Shown here: positions 42,278 through 51,342 of the stretch, piece by piece | How positions within the stretch are numbered: position 1 is the stretch's first letter | Layout of the letters: the number at the start of each line of letters is the position of its first letter | DNA from: Saprospiraceae bacterium | GTDB lineage: Bacteria; Bacteroidota; Bacteroidia; Chitinophagales; Saprospiraceae | Length of the DNA stretch: 64,000 nucleotides | Direction: 5' to 3' | NCBI GenBank assembly: GCA_028285545.1 | Contig: JANQPA010000105.1 | Coordinates: 1-64,000 of the forward strand | Notes under the pieces: model-generated | Databases searched by the model: none | What the model was told of the DNA's origin: nothing | The model's input: only the letters and a program-made list of their open reading frames with translations | Program-made: the position numbers and the translations under genes

Positions 42278-43900
42278 TTATTCATTTGAATTGTCGGTTT
42301 TCAACAAGTGGATACTTACTGTTGCCAAATCGGAATTGGGAAATTTAGTAAAATGTTTTTCTACTGAAAAAAGGCCAGCCTCTTTGGCAATCTTTCGAAA
42401 TGTCTCCAATTCAAATATATATTGATCTGAGAAACCATGGGTAGCATCATAAGCTGTAGCTGCTGTTTTACCAAGGTTTTCACAGGTCAATAAGGGAGAG
42501 ATGGTATGTAATTCGATAACCAGGAGGCCAAATTTTTGGATAAAAGGTGCCCATTTTTCAAAATGTTCTTTAAGATTATCTTCTGCCTCTTCATTAGAGA
42601 TTCTTTCCCCTCTAAAAGCAAAAGCAGCTGTAGAATTACTCTTTCTCTCCATATTTCTGGACTGTGGAGGACTCCAAATTCTATTGTGATCTAAAAAGGT
42701 TCTTACATTTAACAAATCCTCAAGGGCAATGCCATAATTTTCCATTAAATCTTTGGCTAACAGATCTGGCCTTCCTACATCACCCCAAATGAGTTTGGCC
42801 CAAATATTTGCCTGAATAATATTGGCCCTAGTAACTTTTAAGGCTTCCTTATTAAAATCAGCCCCCACTAAGAATAGAGGGTGTTCTTCCAAAACTTTAC
42901 CCCGTAAAGTTCGATGCTCGATGACATCAAAAAGATGGATTAAAAAGGCACCGTTACCGCAGCCCATGTCCACAATTCCTTTAGGTTGATCTTCAATAGG
43001 CTGGTTAAATAGGTCAATAATAACCTCATCAATTTTCCGGAAATAAGTGGAATGAGCGCCACCACTACCCCACACGTTCATTTCCCTATCCACATGCACT
43101 TCCTTAGCATTTGCGGGGATATTCCATAGGATCTTTGGATCTCCAAAAATAAGTTCTTTGACCTTTCTAAAGGTAGGAATATAGGATACAGTCACTCCAT
43201 AAGCACTTGCCCTTTTAGCAAAAAACAAGCCTTTTGGGGTAAAGCGATAAGTGTTATTCTTTTTGACAAACCATCCTAAAAAAACAAAAATATCCAATAG
43301 GCGGCCAAAACTTTCCCCATCTTCATGGAACTCTTCAGGCATAAAAGAGGCCTCCATAAAATATTTGTGAAACATGCCGCTCATTCCCAAAGCCACTACT
43401 GTGGGCCCCACAATGATACCTTCAATATGCTTTAAAACCTGCTCCTGTATATCTTTGGATGATTGATCCTCCTTTATGGCCAGTCCATATCGACTACAAT
43501 ATTTTTTAAAAATCTTTTCCAAAGCCCAAAAGGGTTCTTTTTCAAATTTCCTGCGATGATATTTCCCGGAGAGATCTATTAAGTTTACCACATCTTCATA
43601 AAGAGGAATTAAACTAAAAGCAAAACCACTATCATCAGTGAGACCAATACGGATATCATTTTCGCCTAAGATTTCATGCTTTAACCATCCCTGGGAAGCC
43701 AATACCCTAAGAGCCACATTCAAATAGCCTTCATTAGCTTGAAAATGTTCCGCCAATTCCGCTAAAGACGTTTTTTTGATTTTTAATAAATGATCAAGTA
43801 TGCCACCTTGCTGTAAGGCATAGGCGGTGGGTGCCACTACTATTCCATCCAGGTGGCGGAATAAATCTGCTCTTAATAAAGACTTTTCTTTTTTATCCAT
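42278..43900 (-). CDS. SAM-dependent methyltransferase with two winged-helix-like N-terminal units
   Basis: The 540-residue protein has a class I methyltransferase domain with motif I IVDMGCGNGAFLIHLF at about 308-320. In front of it are two related segments: HLDGIVVAPTAYALQQGGIL (about 13-32) and HIEGIIVGPTVVALGMSGMF (about 157-176), each followed by a winged-helix-like unit as in O-methyltransferase dimerisation domains. The N-terminal duplication is the distinctive feature. The late region HTISPLLTCENLGKTAATAY matches polyketide-linked methyltransferase types such as those acting on carboxyl or amino substrates. It is a single gene; the substrate is unknown. Confidence 0.75.
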   Translation of the reverse strand: MDKKEKSLLRADLFRHLDGIVVAPTAYALQQGGILDHLLKIKKTSLAELAEHFQANEGYLNVALRVLASQGWLKHEILGENDIRIGLTDDSGFAFSLIPLYEDVVNLIDLSGKYHRRKFEKEPFWALEKIFKKYCSRYGLAIKEDQSSKDIQEQVLKHIEGIIVGPTVVALGMSGMFHKYFMEASFMPEEFHEDGESFGRLLDIFVFLGWFVKKNNTYRFTPKGLFFAKRASAYGVTVSYIPTFRKVKELIFGDPKILWNIPANAKEVHVDREMNVWGSGGAHSTYFRKIDEVIIDLFNQPIEDQPKGIVDMGCGNGAFLIHLFDVIEHRTLRGKVLEEHPLFLVGADFNKEALKVTRANIIQANIWAKLIWGDVGRPDLLAKDLMENYGIALEDLLNVRTFLDHNRIWSPPQSRNMERKSNSTAAFAFRGERISNEEAEDNLKEHFEKWAPFIQKFGLLVIELHTISPLLTCENLGKTAATAYDATHGFSDQYIFELETFRKIAKEAGLFSVEKHFTKFPNSDLATVSIHLLKTDNSNE

Positions 43901-43953
43901 TGAAAATTAATGTTCATGCAAAGAATAAAGAAATTTTGAGTATTCCGCCAGCC

Positions 43954-45093
43954 TTACTTTGAAAAATCAGAGACAAATGTTTTCTTAAGGTTTATCACTC
44001 TTTCGTAACTTTCTTCAATCCGTTCTTTGGAAACCTTTCCAGTGTCCACCAATTGTTTTATGACTTTGAAAGTTTTAGCTCCCAACTCTGGATCATAATC
44101 TACGGTAGCTGAATTATTAGATAGTAAAAGAATATCTACTCCGGCATTCAATGCCAATTCTATCCCTTTTTCAAAACCATAATGTTCGGTAACGGCTCCC
44201 ATTTGCATATCGTCAGACATAATTATCCCATTCCAATTTAGCTCCTCTCTTAAAATCCCCTGGATAATATTCTGGGAAAGGGTAGCTGGAACGGTATCCA
44301 ATTGAGCATGATAAACATGTGAAGTCATTATAGCATTGACTATAGAATCTTCAATCATCTTTTTATATGGGATTAATTCTTGATCAGACCAGGTATCCGT
44401 TACATCTGTAAATCCTTCATGTGAATCGCTAGTGGCGCTACCGTGTCCAGGAAAATGTTTAATGGAACAAAGAATATTCTTTTTTTTATGTTCTTCAATA
44501 AAGATACTGGCATGCAAGGTTACAGAATCTGCAGAGGGCGAAAAACTACGCTCAATCTTTCCAATAACGGGTGATTGTGGATTAACATTCAAGTCTACCG
44601 GAGGAGCAAAATTGACATTGATACCAGCGTTTTTCACTTTATACGCTATAGATGATGCCCACAGTTGGGTAGAATCCTTTATGCCAAGTTTCCCGATATA
44701 TTGTGGGGAGGCAGCTGCCTGATAACCGTATCGGGCCTTCAACCTGGATACCAAACCACCTTCTTCATCTACGGCAATAAAAATATCTTTACGCCCATAT
44801 TTTCTTAAATCAGAGCTTAGCTTTTTTAATTGCTCTGAAGAGATGACATTACGAGGTCTTGAGCCCGATGGAACATCATATTCAAAAAAGATCACACCTC
44901 CTAAGTTATATTCTTTTATCTGCTGGCAAATCAAGGAAGAATCTGAAACCTCGGTTCCTCGGAATCCTACCATGATCAATTGGCCTATTTTTTCTTCCAA
45001 GGAAATGCTTGCCTCTTGAGAATCACTTGAGTTTTTACATTGCAGAAGAAAAATAAGAACTAAAAAACTTAATAGGTATTTGAGTTTTGACAT
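43954..45093 (-). CDS. Beta-N-acetylhexosaminidase, GH3 (NagZ-like lipoprotein)
   Basis: The 379-residue protein has a lipoprotein signal (LSFLVLIFLLQC). GH3 motifs are IKHFPGHGSATSDSHEGF, with the NagZ-type Asp/His pair, and the nucleophile region GIIMSDDMQMGAV. NagZ removes N-acetylglucosamine from muropeptides; the lipid anchor places this copy in the periplasm or outer membrane, so it could instead act on chitin or peptidoglycan fragments outside. It is divergent from the next gene and otherwise alone. Confidence 0.9.
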   Translation of the reverse strand: MSKLKYLLSFLVLIFLLQCKNSSDSQEASISLEEKIGQLIMVGFRGTEVSDSSLICQQIKEYNLGGVIFFEYDVPSGSRPRNVISSEQLKKLSSDLRKYGRKDIFIAVDEEGGLVSRLKARYGYQAAASPQYIGKLGIKDSTQLWASSIAYKVKNAGINVNFAPPVDLNVNPQSPVIGKIERSFSPSADSVTLHASIFIEEHKKKNILCSIKHFPGHGSATSDSHEGFTDVTDTWSDQELIPYKKMIEDSIVNAIMTSHVYHAQLDTVPATLSQNIIQGILREELNWNGIIMSDDMQMGAVTEHYGFEKGIELALNAGVDILLLSNNSATVDYDPELGAKTFKVIKQLVDTGKVSKERIEESYERVINLKKTFVSDFSK

Positions 45094-45227
45094 AAATATT
45101 AATTTTTCAAAATAATAAATTCCACTACCTAAAAATTCGTTAATCAGATAACTGGATAAATTAGATGGCCAAAAAAAGAATCAAGCCGACAATTTTTCCG
45201 AACTTTAATTTAATAACAACAAAGCCA

Positions 45228-46061
45228 ATGAAATATTTTCAATCTGCATTATTCATTATACTATTTTTCGTTTTTTATTCTTGTCAACCTGGTAATAATT
45301 CAAACACAGAGAGTACTGATATTGCCAATCCGGAAGTTGATGAAGTAATAGCCCCTGACACCATTCCCTATTCAAAACTTAGTTTTATCGATTCTATCTC
45401 CACCAATCCGGAAAATGAAAAGGCACCTGTAGCCTATTACAGTGAAACCTGGATTATACCAGAATCCAAAGATACTGCACTCAATAAATTTATAACCTCC
45501 TCTATTATTAATGAATTGGTTTTTGAAGCAGGTGCTACCCATATCGAAACGCCCAAAGAAGCATTTGATGAAAGTAAAGGCTGGTTTTTTAATGACTTTA
45601 CTGATTTAGCCTCTGATTTTGAAACGGCAGGCGGCTTCACTTCCGAAACAGAAAGTTATGTAGAATTTAATTCAAAAAAATTGCTGACCCTTAGTTTCTT
45701 CACCTTTTCTTATACGGGAGGAGCACATGGTAATTATGGTGCAACCTACATAACCTTAGATCTTGAAAATCATAGAAAACTTCAATTAGAAGATATTTTT
45801 AAACCTGGATATGAGGAAATTCTTACCCCATTAATTGAAAAAGGAATCCGTGAGCATTTCGAACTTGAAGAAAGTACTCCCTTGGAACAAGTACTTTTTG
45901 AACCAACTGTCCCAATAACTGATAACTTTGGCCTGTTGGAAGATGAAATTCTTTTCGATTATCCACCCTACATGATCGCTCCCTATGCCGCAGGTGAGAT
46001 TGAAGCTCGTATCAAGTATGAGGAAATCAAAGATTATTTGAAGGAAGGAATTAGATTCTAA
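45228..46061 (+). CDS. Lipoprotein with DUF4163/DUF3298-like (RsiV-type) domains
   Basis: The ATG at 45228 gives a lipoprotein signal (YFQSALFIILFFVFYSC); the longer frame from 45165 lacks one. The 277-residue protein has the DUF3298 signature SFFTFSYTGGAHGNYGATYI followed by DLENHRKLQLEDIFKPGYEE, and the DUF4163-like part before it. Proteins of this type include PdaC and RsiV. The C terminus FDYPPYMIAPYAAGEIEARI is the usual end. A perfect 31-bp palindrome begins at its stop codon. Confidence 0.8.
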   Translation: MKYFQSALFIILFFVFYSCQPGNNSNTESTDIANPEVDEVIAPDTIPYSKLSFIDSISTNPENEKAPVAYYSETWIIPESKDTALNKFITSSIINELVFEAGATHIETPKEAFDESKGWFFNDFTDLASDFETAGGFTSETESYVEFNSKKLLTLSFFTFSYTGGAHGNYGATYITLDLENHRKLQLEDIFKPGYEEILTPLIEKGIREHFELEESTPLEQVLFEPTVPITDNFGLLEDEILFDYPPYMIAPYAAGEIEARIKYEEIKDYLKEGIRF

Positions 46062-46125
46062 AAAGGACAAAAGAAATGGCTTTCAATTCCTATGGGAATT
46101 GAAAGCCATTTCTTTTGTCCTTTTT
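46060..46125. terminator. Exceptionally long perfect palindrome, probable bidirectional terminator
   Basis: Bases 46060-46090 and 46095-46125 are perfect inverted complements (31 bp) around a 4-nt loop, starting inside the stop codon of the lipoprotein gene. A-run and T-run at the ends give a standard terminator in both directions. The next gene's promoter follows at once. Confidence 0.85.
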
Positions 46126-46127
46126 TA

Positions 46128-46148
46128 TTTGTACATTTGTTATACAAA
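46128..46148 (+). promoter_or_regulatory. Candidate PadR promoter and operator
   Basis: tacatttg (46132-46139) matches the Bacteroidota -7 consensus TAnnTTTG. It is embedded in an inverted repeat tttgta (46128-46133) and tacaaa (46143-46148). The site is 30 bp upstream of the PadR start, so autoregulation is plausible. Confidence 0.45.
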
Positions 46149-46177
46149 AGTTTATTAAATTAAATATTAAACATATT

Positions 46178-46498
46178 ATGTCTAATATTGGTACACTGGA
46201 AGAAACAGTATTATTATTGGTTATGATCCATAATGGCAATGCCTATGGAATATCTATTGCTGAGGCTTATATGGAACATACAGGCAAAAAGATTTCTATT
46301 CCTGCCATTCATACGGTTTTAAAAAGATTGGAAAAAAAGGGATTCCTCAAATCAGAAATGAGTGGAGCTACTGCCGAAAGAGGGGGGCGGAGGAAGCGGC
46401 TGTTTGAAATTACTCAGGGGGGCTACGCTGTTCTTCAAAAAGTACAGGAATCGAGATCCAGCTTATGGTCTCAGGTACCAAAATTCAACTTTAAATAA
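46178..46498 (+). CDS. PadR-family transcriptional regulator
   Basis: The ATG at 46178 is chosen because it begins the conserved start SNIGTLEETVLLLVMIHNGN; the longer frame from 46115 runs through the terminator. The 106-residue protein has a winged helix (AIHTVLKRLEKKGFLKSEMS) and the RRKRLFEITQGGYAVL wing typical of PadR. It is 8 bp from the permease gene and so in an operon. PadR-linked permease operons of this form are common in Bacteroidota and are usually stress-responsive. Confidence 0.92.
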   Translation: MSNIGTLEETVLLLVMIHNGNAYGISIAEAYMEHTGKKISIPAIHTVLKRLEKKGFLKSEMSGATAERGGRRKRLFEITQGGYAVLQKVQESRSSLWSQVPKFNFK

Positions 46499-46506
46499 TC
46501 ATCTAC

Positions 46507-49119
46507 ATGGCTAAAAATATTAATACAAGAGGATTACACCCTCCTAAACTAGCCGATCGATTTCTTCAATGGTATTGTCATCCTTCCTTATTAGAAGAGA
46601 TACAAGGGGATTTATATGAAAATTTCTCAAAGAATGTTCAAATACTTGGCCTTAAAAAAGCAAGATGGATCTATTTTCTTCTCGTCCTTAAGTTTTTGAG
46701 GCCTTCAAATATTAGAAACACCCATCCAAAATTTTCAATTATTATGTGGAGAAATTACCTAAAAACAGCACTGAGAAGTATGGTAAAACAAAAAGGTTTT
46801 ACCTTCATGAACATACTTGGTCTTACCATTGGATTGACTACTGCCTTAATGATCCTTCTCTGGATTCAGGATGAAGTATCCTATGATCATTTTCATGATA
46901 ATGGAGCGAATTTATACTCCATGAAAAGAAATGTATATCGGGACGGAGGTCAAATAGGCACTACCTCCAGTATTCCAAAACCCCTGGAGGCAGAATTAGA
47001 AAGTAACTACCCTGAAATTGAATCAGCTGATCTTTTTTCCTGGGAAGAGAATTTTGTACTTACTCATGAAAACACCTCGTTTAGGGCCAATGGACATTAT
47101 GTAGGGGAGACCTTTTTCCGCAATTTTACTTTTCCATTTATTGCAGGTAATCCTGAAACCGCTTTAATAGACAGAAATAGTATCGTTATCTCTGATAGGA
47201 TGGCCAGGCGTTTGTTCGGTCCCTCTTGGGAGCAGGACGGAAATGTCATCGGCAAGGTGATCCAGGTAGGTATCGAAACATTCAGGAATATGACTTTACA
47301 AGGTGTATATGAGGATATGCCCAGCAACTCAAGTCTCAATTTCGAATTTGCTATTTCTGATAAACTTTATCTACAAGAAAATGAATGGGTAGAAAATTGG
47401 GGTAATAATGGATTTCACATGTTTATTAAAACTCGTCCAGATGTTGATATTAATGAATTGAATACCAAAATCAAAGACATCATTAACAATCACATTCCTG
47501 ATGAGAAGGTCGAGCTTTTTGCTCAAGCCTATTTGGATCATCACCTTTACTCAGATTATGAGAATGGGCAAGTAGTAGGCGGGAGGATTGAATATGTCCG
47601 TATTTTTTCCTTTGTTGCTATTTTCATTATGTTGATAGCTGCCATTAATTATATGAGTATGGCCACCGCTCGTTCTTCTGTAAGAGCCAAGGAGGTAGGG
47701 ATTCGCAAAACCATTGGTGCCAGAAAATCAGATCTGGTCAGTCAATTTATCGGAGAGTCGACTATAACTACCGCCATTTCCCTGATATTGGCAATTTTGG
47801 TTTCTGTCCTTCTTTTACCTACATTCAATAATCTGACCAATAAAGCGGTCCGAATCGACTGGGGCAATCCTACTGTATGGTTAAGCTTGTTGGGATTACT
47901 CTTTGTTGTTGGTTTATTCTCAGGTCTTTATCCAGCCTTTTTCTTGTCTAGTTCTCCAATTAATAAAATTCTAAAAGGTTCAAAAACTTCCAAATCGGGG
48001 TTTTCAAATATGAGGCGTGGACTGGTGGTCCTACAATTTGTATTGTCTACCTTTTTGATTATTGGCACCTATACTTGTTATCAACAGATTCAATATATTA
48101 AAAATAAAAACCTTGGGTTTAATAAGGAAAATGTGGTTTATTTTCCTCTTGAAGGAGAGTTGATCCAAAAATATGAGACTTTTAAGGAAAGAGCCTTAAA
48201 ACATGAGAGTATTTTAAAAATGACCGCCTGTGTAGATCCACCTACTGCAATCGTAAGAGGAACCAGTGGAGTCATATGGGATGGCCGTGATCCAAGCGCC
48301 GATATTGAAATGGCAGTAGCCATAACAGACTATGATTATGTCGAAACCCTAAAAATGGAATTACTAGCAGGGCGGCTGCACTCAAAGGAATACAAACTGG
48401 ATTCAGCTAATTTAGTCATCAATGAAGCTGCTGCCAGGATAATGGGGATGCAGGATCCTGTTGGTGAGAATATCAGGATGTGGGGAAGAGAAGGGAAAAT
48501 TATTGGTATGGTACAAGATTTCCATTTTAGCACCATGTATGACCCCATTGAACCATTGGTTATTCGACTAGACAACCTACGCTCAGGCTCTATTTTTGCA
48601 AGGTTATCTTCTGAACAAATGGAAGAAGGTATCGGATTTTTAGAAGATATTCATAAAGAGATGAATCCTGACTTTCCTTTCACTTATGATTTCCTGGATG
48701 AAAATTACGCAGCCTCTTATACCAGCGAAAACATTGTTGCAACACTCGCCAGTTATTTTGCCATCATTGCCATACTTATATCATGTCTTGGATTATTTGG
48801 ACTGGCTCTTTTCGCGGCTGAACGACGGTACAAAGAAATAAGTATTCGAAAAGTTTTGGGAGCTTCTATTCCCAATATTATGGTATTGCTTTCTAAGGAA
48901 TTTTTGATTTTGGTATTTATTGCTATCCTTATTGCCATTCCTATTGCCTGGTATGGCACCAGAATATGGCTTGATGATTTTGCCTATCGAATATCCCTTG
49001 GAGTAGAGATTTTTATTTTCTCTGGATTGCTTACTTTGGGAGTAGCCTTAATTACGGTTTGTTTTGAAGCCTTTAGGGCAGCGCTCCACAATCCGGTGGA
49101 TGCTTTGAAGAGTGAATGA
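46507..49119 (+). CDS. FtsX/MacB-type ABC transporter permease with prefix domain
   Basis: The 870-residue protein has an N-terminal prefix (PPKLADRFLQWYCHPSLLEE, then IQGDLYENF) followed by two MacB/FtsX units. Each has a periplasmic core domain and membrane segments: TM1 near 97-117, TM2-4 near 365-485, a second core, and the last three near 750-860 (GLFGLALFAAERRYKEISIR, VLGASIPNIMVLLSKEFLIL). The prefix domain is known from PadR-linked permeases. The ATPase is not in the window, so it must be shared with another locus. Efflux or lipoprotein-type transport is the likely role. Confidence 0.92.
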   Translation: MAKNINTRGLHPPKLADRFLQWYCHPSLLEEIQGDLYENFSKNVQILGLKKARWIYFLLVLKFLRPSNIRNTHPKFSIIMWRNYLKTALRSMVKQKGFTFMNILGLTIGLTTALMILLWIQDEVSYDHFHDNGANLYSMKRNVYRDGGQIGTTSSIPKPLEAELESNYPEIESADLFSWEENFVLTHENTSFRANGHYVGETFFRNFTFPFIAGNPETALIDRNSIVISDRMARRLFGPSWEQDGNVIGKVIQVGIETFRNMTLQGVYEDMPSNSSLNFEFAISDKLYLQENEWVENWGNNGFHMFIKTRPDVDINELNTKIKDIINNHIPDEKVELFAQAYLDHHLYSDYENGQVVGGRIEYVRIFSFVAIFIMLIAAINYMSMATARSSVRAKEVGIRKTIGARKSDLVSQFIGESTITTAISLILAILVSVLLLPTFNNLTNKAVRIDWGNPTVWLSLLGLLFVVGLFSGLYPAFFLSSSPINKILKGSKTSKSGFSNMRRGLVVLQFVLSTFLIIGTYTCYQQIQYIKNKNLGFNKENVVYFPLEGELIQKYETFKERALKHESILKMTACVDPPTAIVRGTSGVIWDGRDPSADIEMAVAITDYDYVETLKMELLAGRLHSKEYKLDSANLVINEAAARIMGMQDPVGENIRMWGREGKIIGMVQDFHFSTMYDPIEPLVIRLDNLRSGSIFARLSSEQMEEGIGFLEDIHKEMNPDFPFTYDFLDENYAASYTSENIVATLASYFAIIAILISCLGLFGLALFAAERRYKEISIRKVLGASIPNIMVLLSKEFLILVFIAILIAIPIAWYGTRIWLDDFAYRISLGVEIFIFSGLLTLGVALITVCFEAFRAALHNPVDALKSE

Positions 49120-49122
49120 TGT

Positions 49123-49164
49123 GTTCCGAGTTCCGAGTTCCGAGTTCCGAGTTCCGAGTTCCGA
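49123..49164. repeat. Six perfect tandem copies of GTTCCGA
   Basis: The heptamer gttccga is repeated exactly six times 3 bp after the permease stop codon. A reverse-complement-type array (cggaacatggaacatagaac) lies at 49344-49373, next to the convergent gene, as at 16806-16960. Confidence 0.9.
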
Positions 49165-49166
49165 GT

Positions 49167-49267
49167 TTAAAGGATTGCTTCGCTAGAGATATTGTTGCTT
49201 ATTGGAGTTTTTTTTCACGCTGATATCGCAAATTTCACTACATGATAATCTGCAAAATTGGCGGTAT
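49167..49267. repeat. Palindromic repeat family copy 5 (degenerate right arm)
   Basis: The flank starting ttaaaggattgc (49167-49178) and ttgcttattggag matches copy 4 with the same spacing within 1 bp, then tttttttcacgctgatatcg gives the left arm. The right arm (ataatctgcaaaattggcgg) is strongly diverged. Confidence 0.75.
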
Positions 49268-49343
49268 CCCTGATGACCGGAGGGGGTTGCATGTCAAATT
49301 AGTTTTAAATAACTGAAACTCCTCAATTTTGGCAATCCTTAAC

Positions 49344-49373
49344 ACGGAACATGGAACATAGAACACGGAACTA
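49344..49373. repeat. GGAACA-type short repeat array
   Basis: acacggaacatggaacatag followed by aacacggaacta, in inverse orientation to the gttccga array at 49123-49164. It overlaps the stop codon of the minus-strand gene at 49371. Confidence 0.7.
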
Positions 49374-49724
49374 TTTCTTAGTAGGCTTAGGCTTCAAAGA
49401 TTTTACATATTGGAAGCTCTTATCAAGGGTTTCCAGTAAAAATTCTGTTTCTCCCATCATATCATCAGGGATTCGTACATATTCTTTCATCACAGTATTA
49501 TAGGAAATAATTAAATCCGTGTTGTATTTTTCCAAAAAGGCAAGCCTGTCTTCCTTGGAAAGTCGAATACCTAGCTGTCCTTCTTTATTGATAAAACTAA
49601 ACATGTGTCCATTTACAGAGGTATACGGGTTTGCCTTCCCTTTTCTTGTAATATCAGGATGGAGGGAAACTAAATGGTCATAAATTTTTACATTTTCTTC
49701 CCAGATGAATGGATTTGAAGACAT
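49371..49724 (-). CDS. Small TfoX/MmcQ-YjbR-like protein
   Basis: The 117-residue soluble protein has YTSVNGHMFSFINKEGQLGI followed by RLSKEDRLAFLEKY and a late MKEYVRIPDDMMG stretch. This order recalls the TfoX N-terminal or YjbR-like DNA-binding-fold family, but the match is loose. The C terminus is basic (SLKPKPTKK). The short-repeat array at 49344-49373 lies at its 3' end. Function unknown. Confidence 0.6.
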   Translation of the reverse strand: MSSNPFIWEENVKIYDHLVSLHPDITRKGKANPYTSVNGHMFSFINKEGQLGIRLSKEDRLAFLEKYNTDLIISYNTVMKEYVRIPDDMMGETEFLLETLDKSFQYVKSLKPKPTKK

Positions 49725-49778
49725 AATTTTTATTTAGATTAATGGAGTGGTGGTGAAAAATTCACTCCTTTAATCTAT

Positions 49779-50351
49779 TTAATTTTTTATTCTCTTGCAA
49801 TCGATTTTCCAGAATGGGTAAGTAATTGTTTCATTCTTGTCTACCCACTCCCCTACCCACTTAAAACTATCTTTTTCGATATCATAAAATTTGAGTCGAG
49901 AGAAACCATCCATTCCGTTAGGGGCTGCCTGAGGTCGATACAGTACAATTTCATTGCCTTTTCTAGGGGCACCAGTCCAATGACTTGTGGGAATAGCAAC
50001 TGAAGAAGAAGAAAAATAGGTAACTACCCATTTAGTACTATCGGCATTAAATTGTCTTAAGCTACCACCATAAGTTCCATCTTCCTTCCAGCTTTCATCC
50101 TGGACTCCGAAGCCGCCTAAGACATACTTAAATCGCCAGATCATCTTAACTGGTTCTTTCCAAGTGCCATCCGGATTTCTCCTATGACTTTGACATTCAC
50201 ATTTGCCAATTAAATCTGCATAATCTGCTAATTGTACTGGCGCATCTGCATGAGGGCTGTCATAAGGCCCTAAGGATTTTTCCTGTGCTGATAGATTGGT
50301 AACAAAAAACAGCGCTATAATTGGGATGAACAGTCTTCTTTTCAAGAGCAT
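49779..50351 (-). CDS. Secreted beta-rich protein, lipocalin/DUF1579-like
   Basis: The 190-residue protein has a signal peptide (RLFIPIIALFFVTNLSAQ). The body has alternating strands with Trp (MIWRFKYVLGGFGVQDESWK, YGGSLRQFNADSTKWVVTYF, FKWVGEWVDKNETITYPFWK), like the DUF1579-type beta-barrel proteins. The protein at 52663 has the same layout and may be distantly related. A small-ligand-binding or enzymatic role is possible. Confidence 0.65.
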   Translation of the reverse strand: MLLKRRLFIPIIALFFVTNLSAQEKSLGPYDSPHADAPVQLADYADLIGKCECQSHRRNPDGTWKEPVKMIWRFKYVLGGFGVQDESWKEDGTYGGSLRQFNADSTKWVVTYFSSSSVAIPTSHWTGAPRKGNEIVLYRPQAAPNGMDGFSRLKFYDIEKDSFKWVGEWVDKNETITYPFWKIDCKRIKN

Positions 50352-50503
50352 GCTTTTGAGTTTGATTGAGAGTAATTTTAAGAAATGGAATCAGGTGATT
50401 TCTGACTCAAAAATGTATAATCAAATGCATATACACCAGTGTTTTGCAGGGAGAAGGGGGAATAATGCAGGGGGTTAACTTAAAAAGCAGTCGGGTTGTA
50501 TTT

Positions 50504-51313
50504 TTATTTTCTCCAGACGACTGGAAACCTATCGGAATCTAAGGGATCTCCATTTTTTAAACCTGGGTTCTGGGTAGGTATGGCCACCTCTCCTGCTCGA
50601 ATAGAGTACCGTGCATCATCACCTGCCCAACGAGTGGATAAGGCTCTTCTACGATTTAGGCCTCTATTCCCAGGAGCACCGTGTACAATCATCCCATGAA
50701 ATACTAGGCAATCACCTGGCATTAAATTGAAGGAAACAATATCATATTCATTCCTATTCGCATCAATATCCGGCAAATCCGGTAATCCTGTTCCTTTATA
50801 GGGGGTGCCATCCATAAAATGATAGGGATTATATGCTGACCACCGATGACTGCCCTTAATATACTCTACACAAACTTCTTTGGGTACAGGATCTAATGAA
50901 AGCCAAATAGATGCTACCTGATAACCACTTACTGCCCAATAAGGCTGATCCTGATGCCAGGGTGTTTTTTTTGAAGTTCCAGGTTCTTTTACCAGGAGTT
51001 GGTCATAAAAAAAATTCACCTTTTGAGCTCCCATTACCAGGCCTATTATTTCGGCGGCTGGAGATTCTAAAACAAACTTTCTAAATTTTGGCAGTCGTTC
51101 GGCCATTTCTAAATCGCCAAAAAAACGACCATTCTCTCCTTCCGATACATATTCTTCAGCATATGGACCAGGATTATTCATAGCCTCTTCAATAGCCTGA
51201 TCAAGGAAATCAAGCCAATTTTGGGGAATAACTTGTCGTAAGCAGATGATCCCATCTTTTTCATATTGTTGACGAATAGAGGTGGTAATAATTTTTGAAA
51301 AATTAATTGACAT
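50504..51313 (-). CDS. Phytanoyl-CoA dioxygenase (PhyH) family protein
   Basis: The 269-residue protein is an Fe(II)/2-oxoglutarate dioxygenase. H120-x-D122 in TPWHQDQPYW and H211 in FHGMIVHGAPGN form the iron facial triad; Arg in RRALSTRW probably binds 2-oxoglutarate. It is encoded 29 bp from the upstream AraC-type regulator on the same strand, so both are likely cotranscribed. The substrate is unknown; such enzymes hydroxylate lipids, osmolytes or natural products. Confidence 0.9.
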   Translation of the reverse strand: MSINFSKIITTSIRQQYEKDGIICLRQVIPQNWLDFLDQAIEEAMNNPGPYAEEYVSEGENGRFFGDLEMAERLPKFRKFVLESPAAEIIGLVMGAQKVNFFYDQLLVKEPGTSKKTPWHQDQPYWAVSGYQVASIWLSLDPVPKEVCVEYIKGSHRWSAYNPYHFMDGTPYKGTGLPDLPDIDANRNEYDIVSFNLMPGDCLVFHGMIVHGAPGNRGLNRRRALSTRWAGDDARYSIRAGEVAIPTQNPGLKNGDPLDSDRFPVVWRK

Positions 51314-51342
51314 GTCTGATTGAATTTTAAATCTCTTACAAA

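Noticed and set aside
46507-49119. Possible complete ABC exporter
   Set aside because: No ATPase gene is adjacent; only the permease and PadR regulator are present.
49123-49164. Possible CRISPR array
   Set aside because: The unit is 7 bp with no spacers, and no cas gene is in the window.
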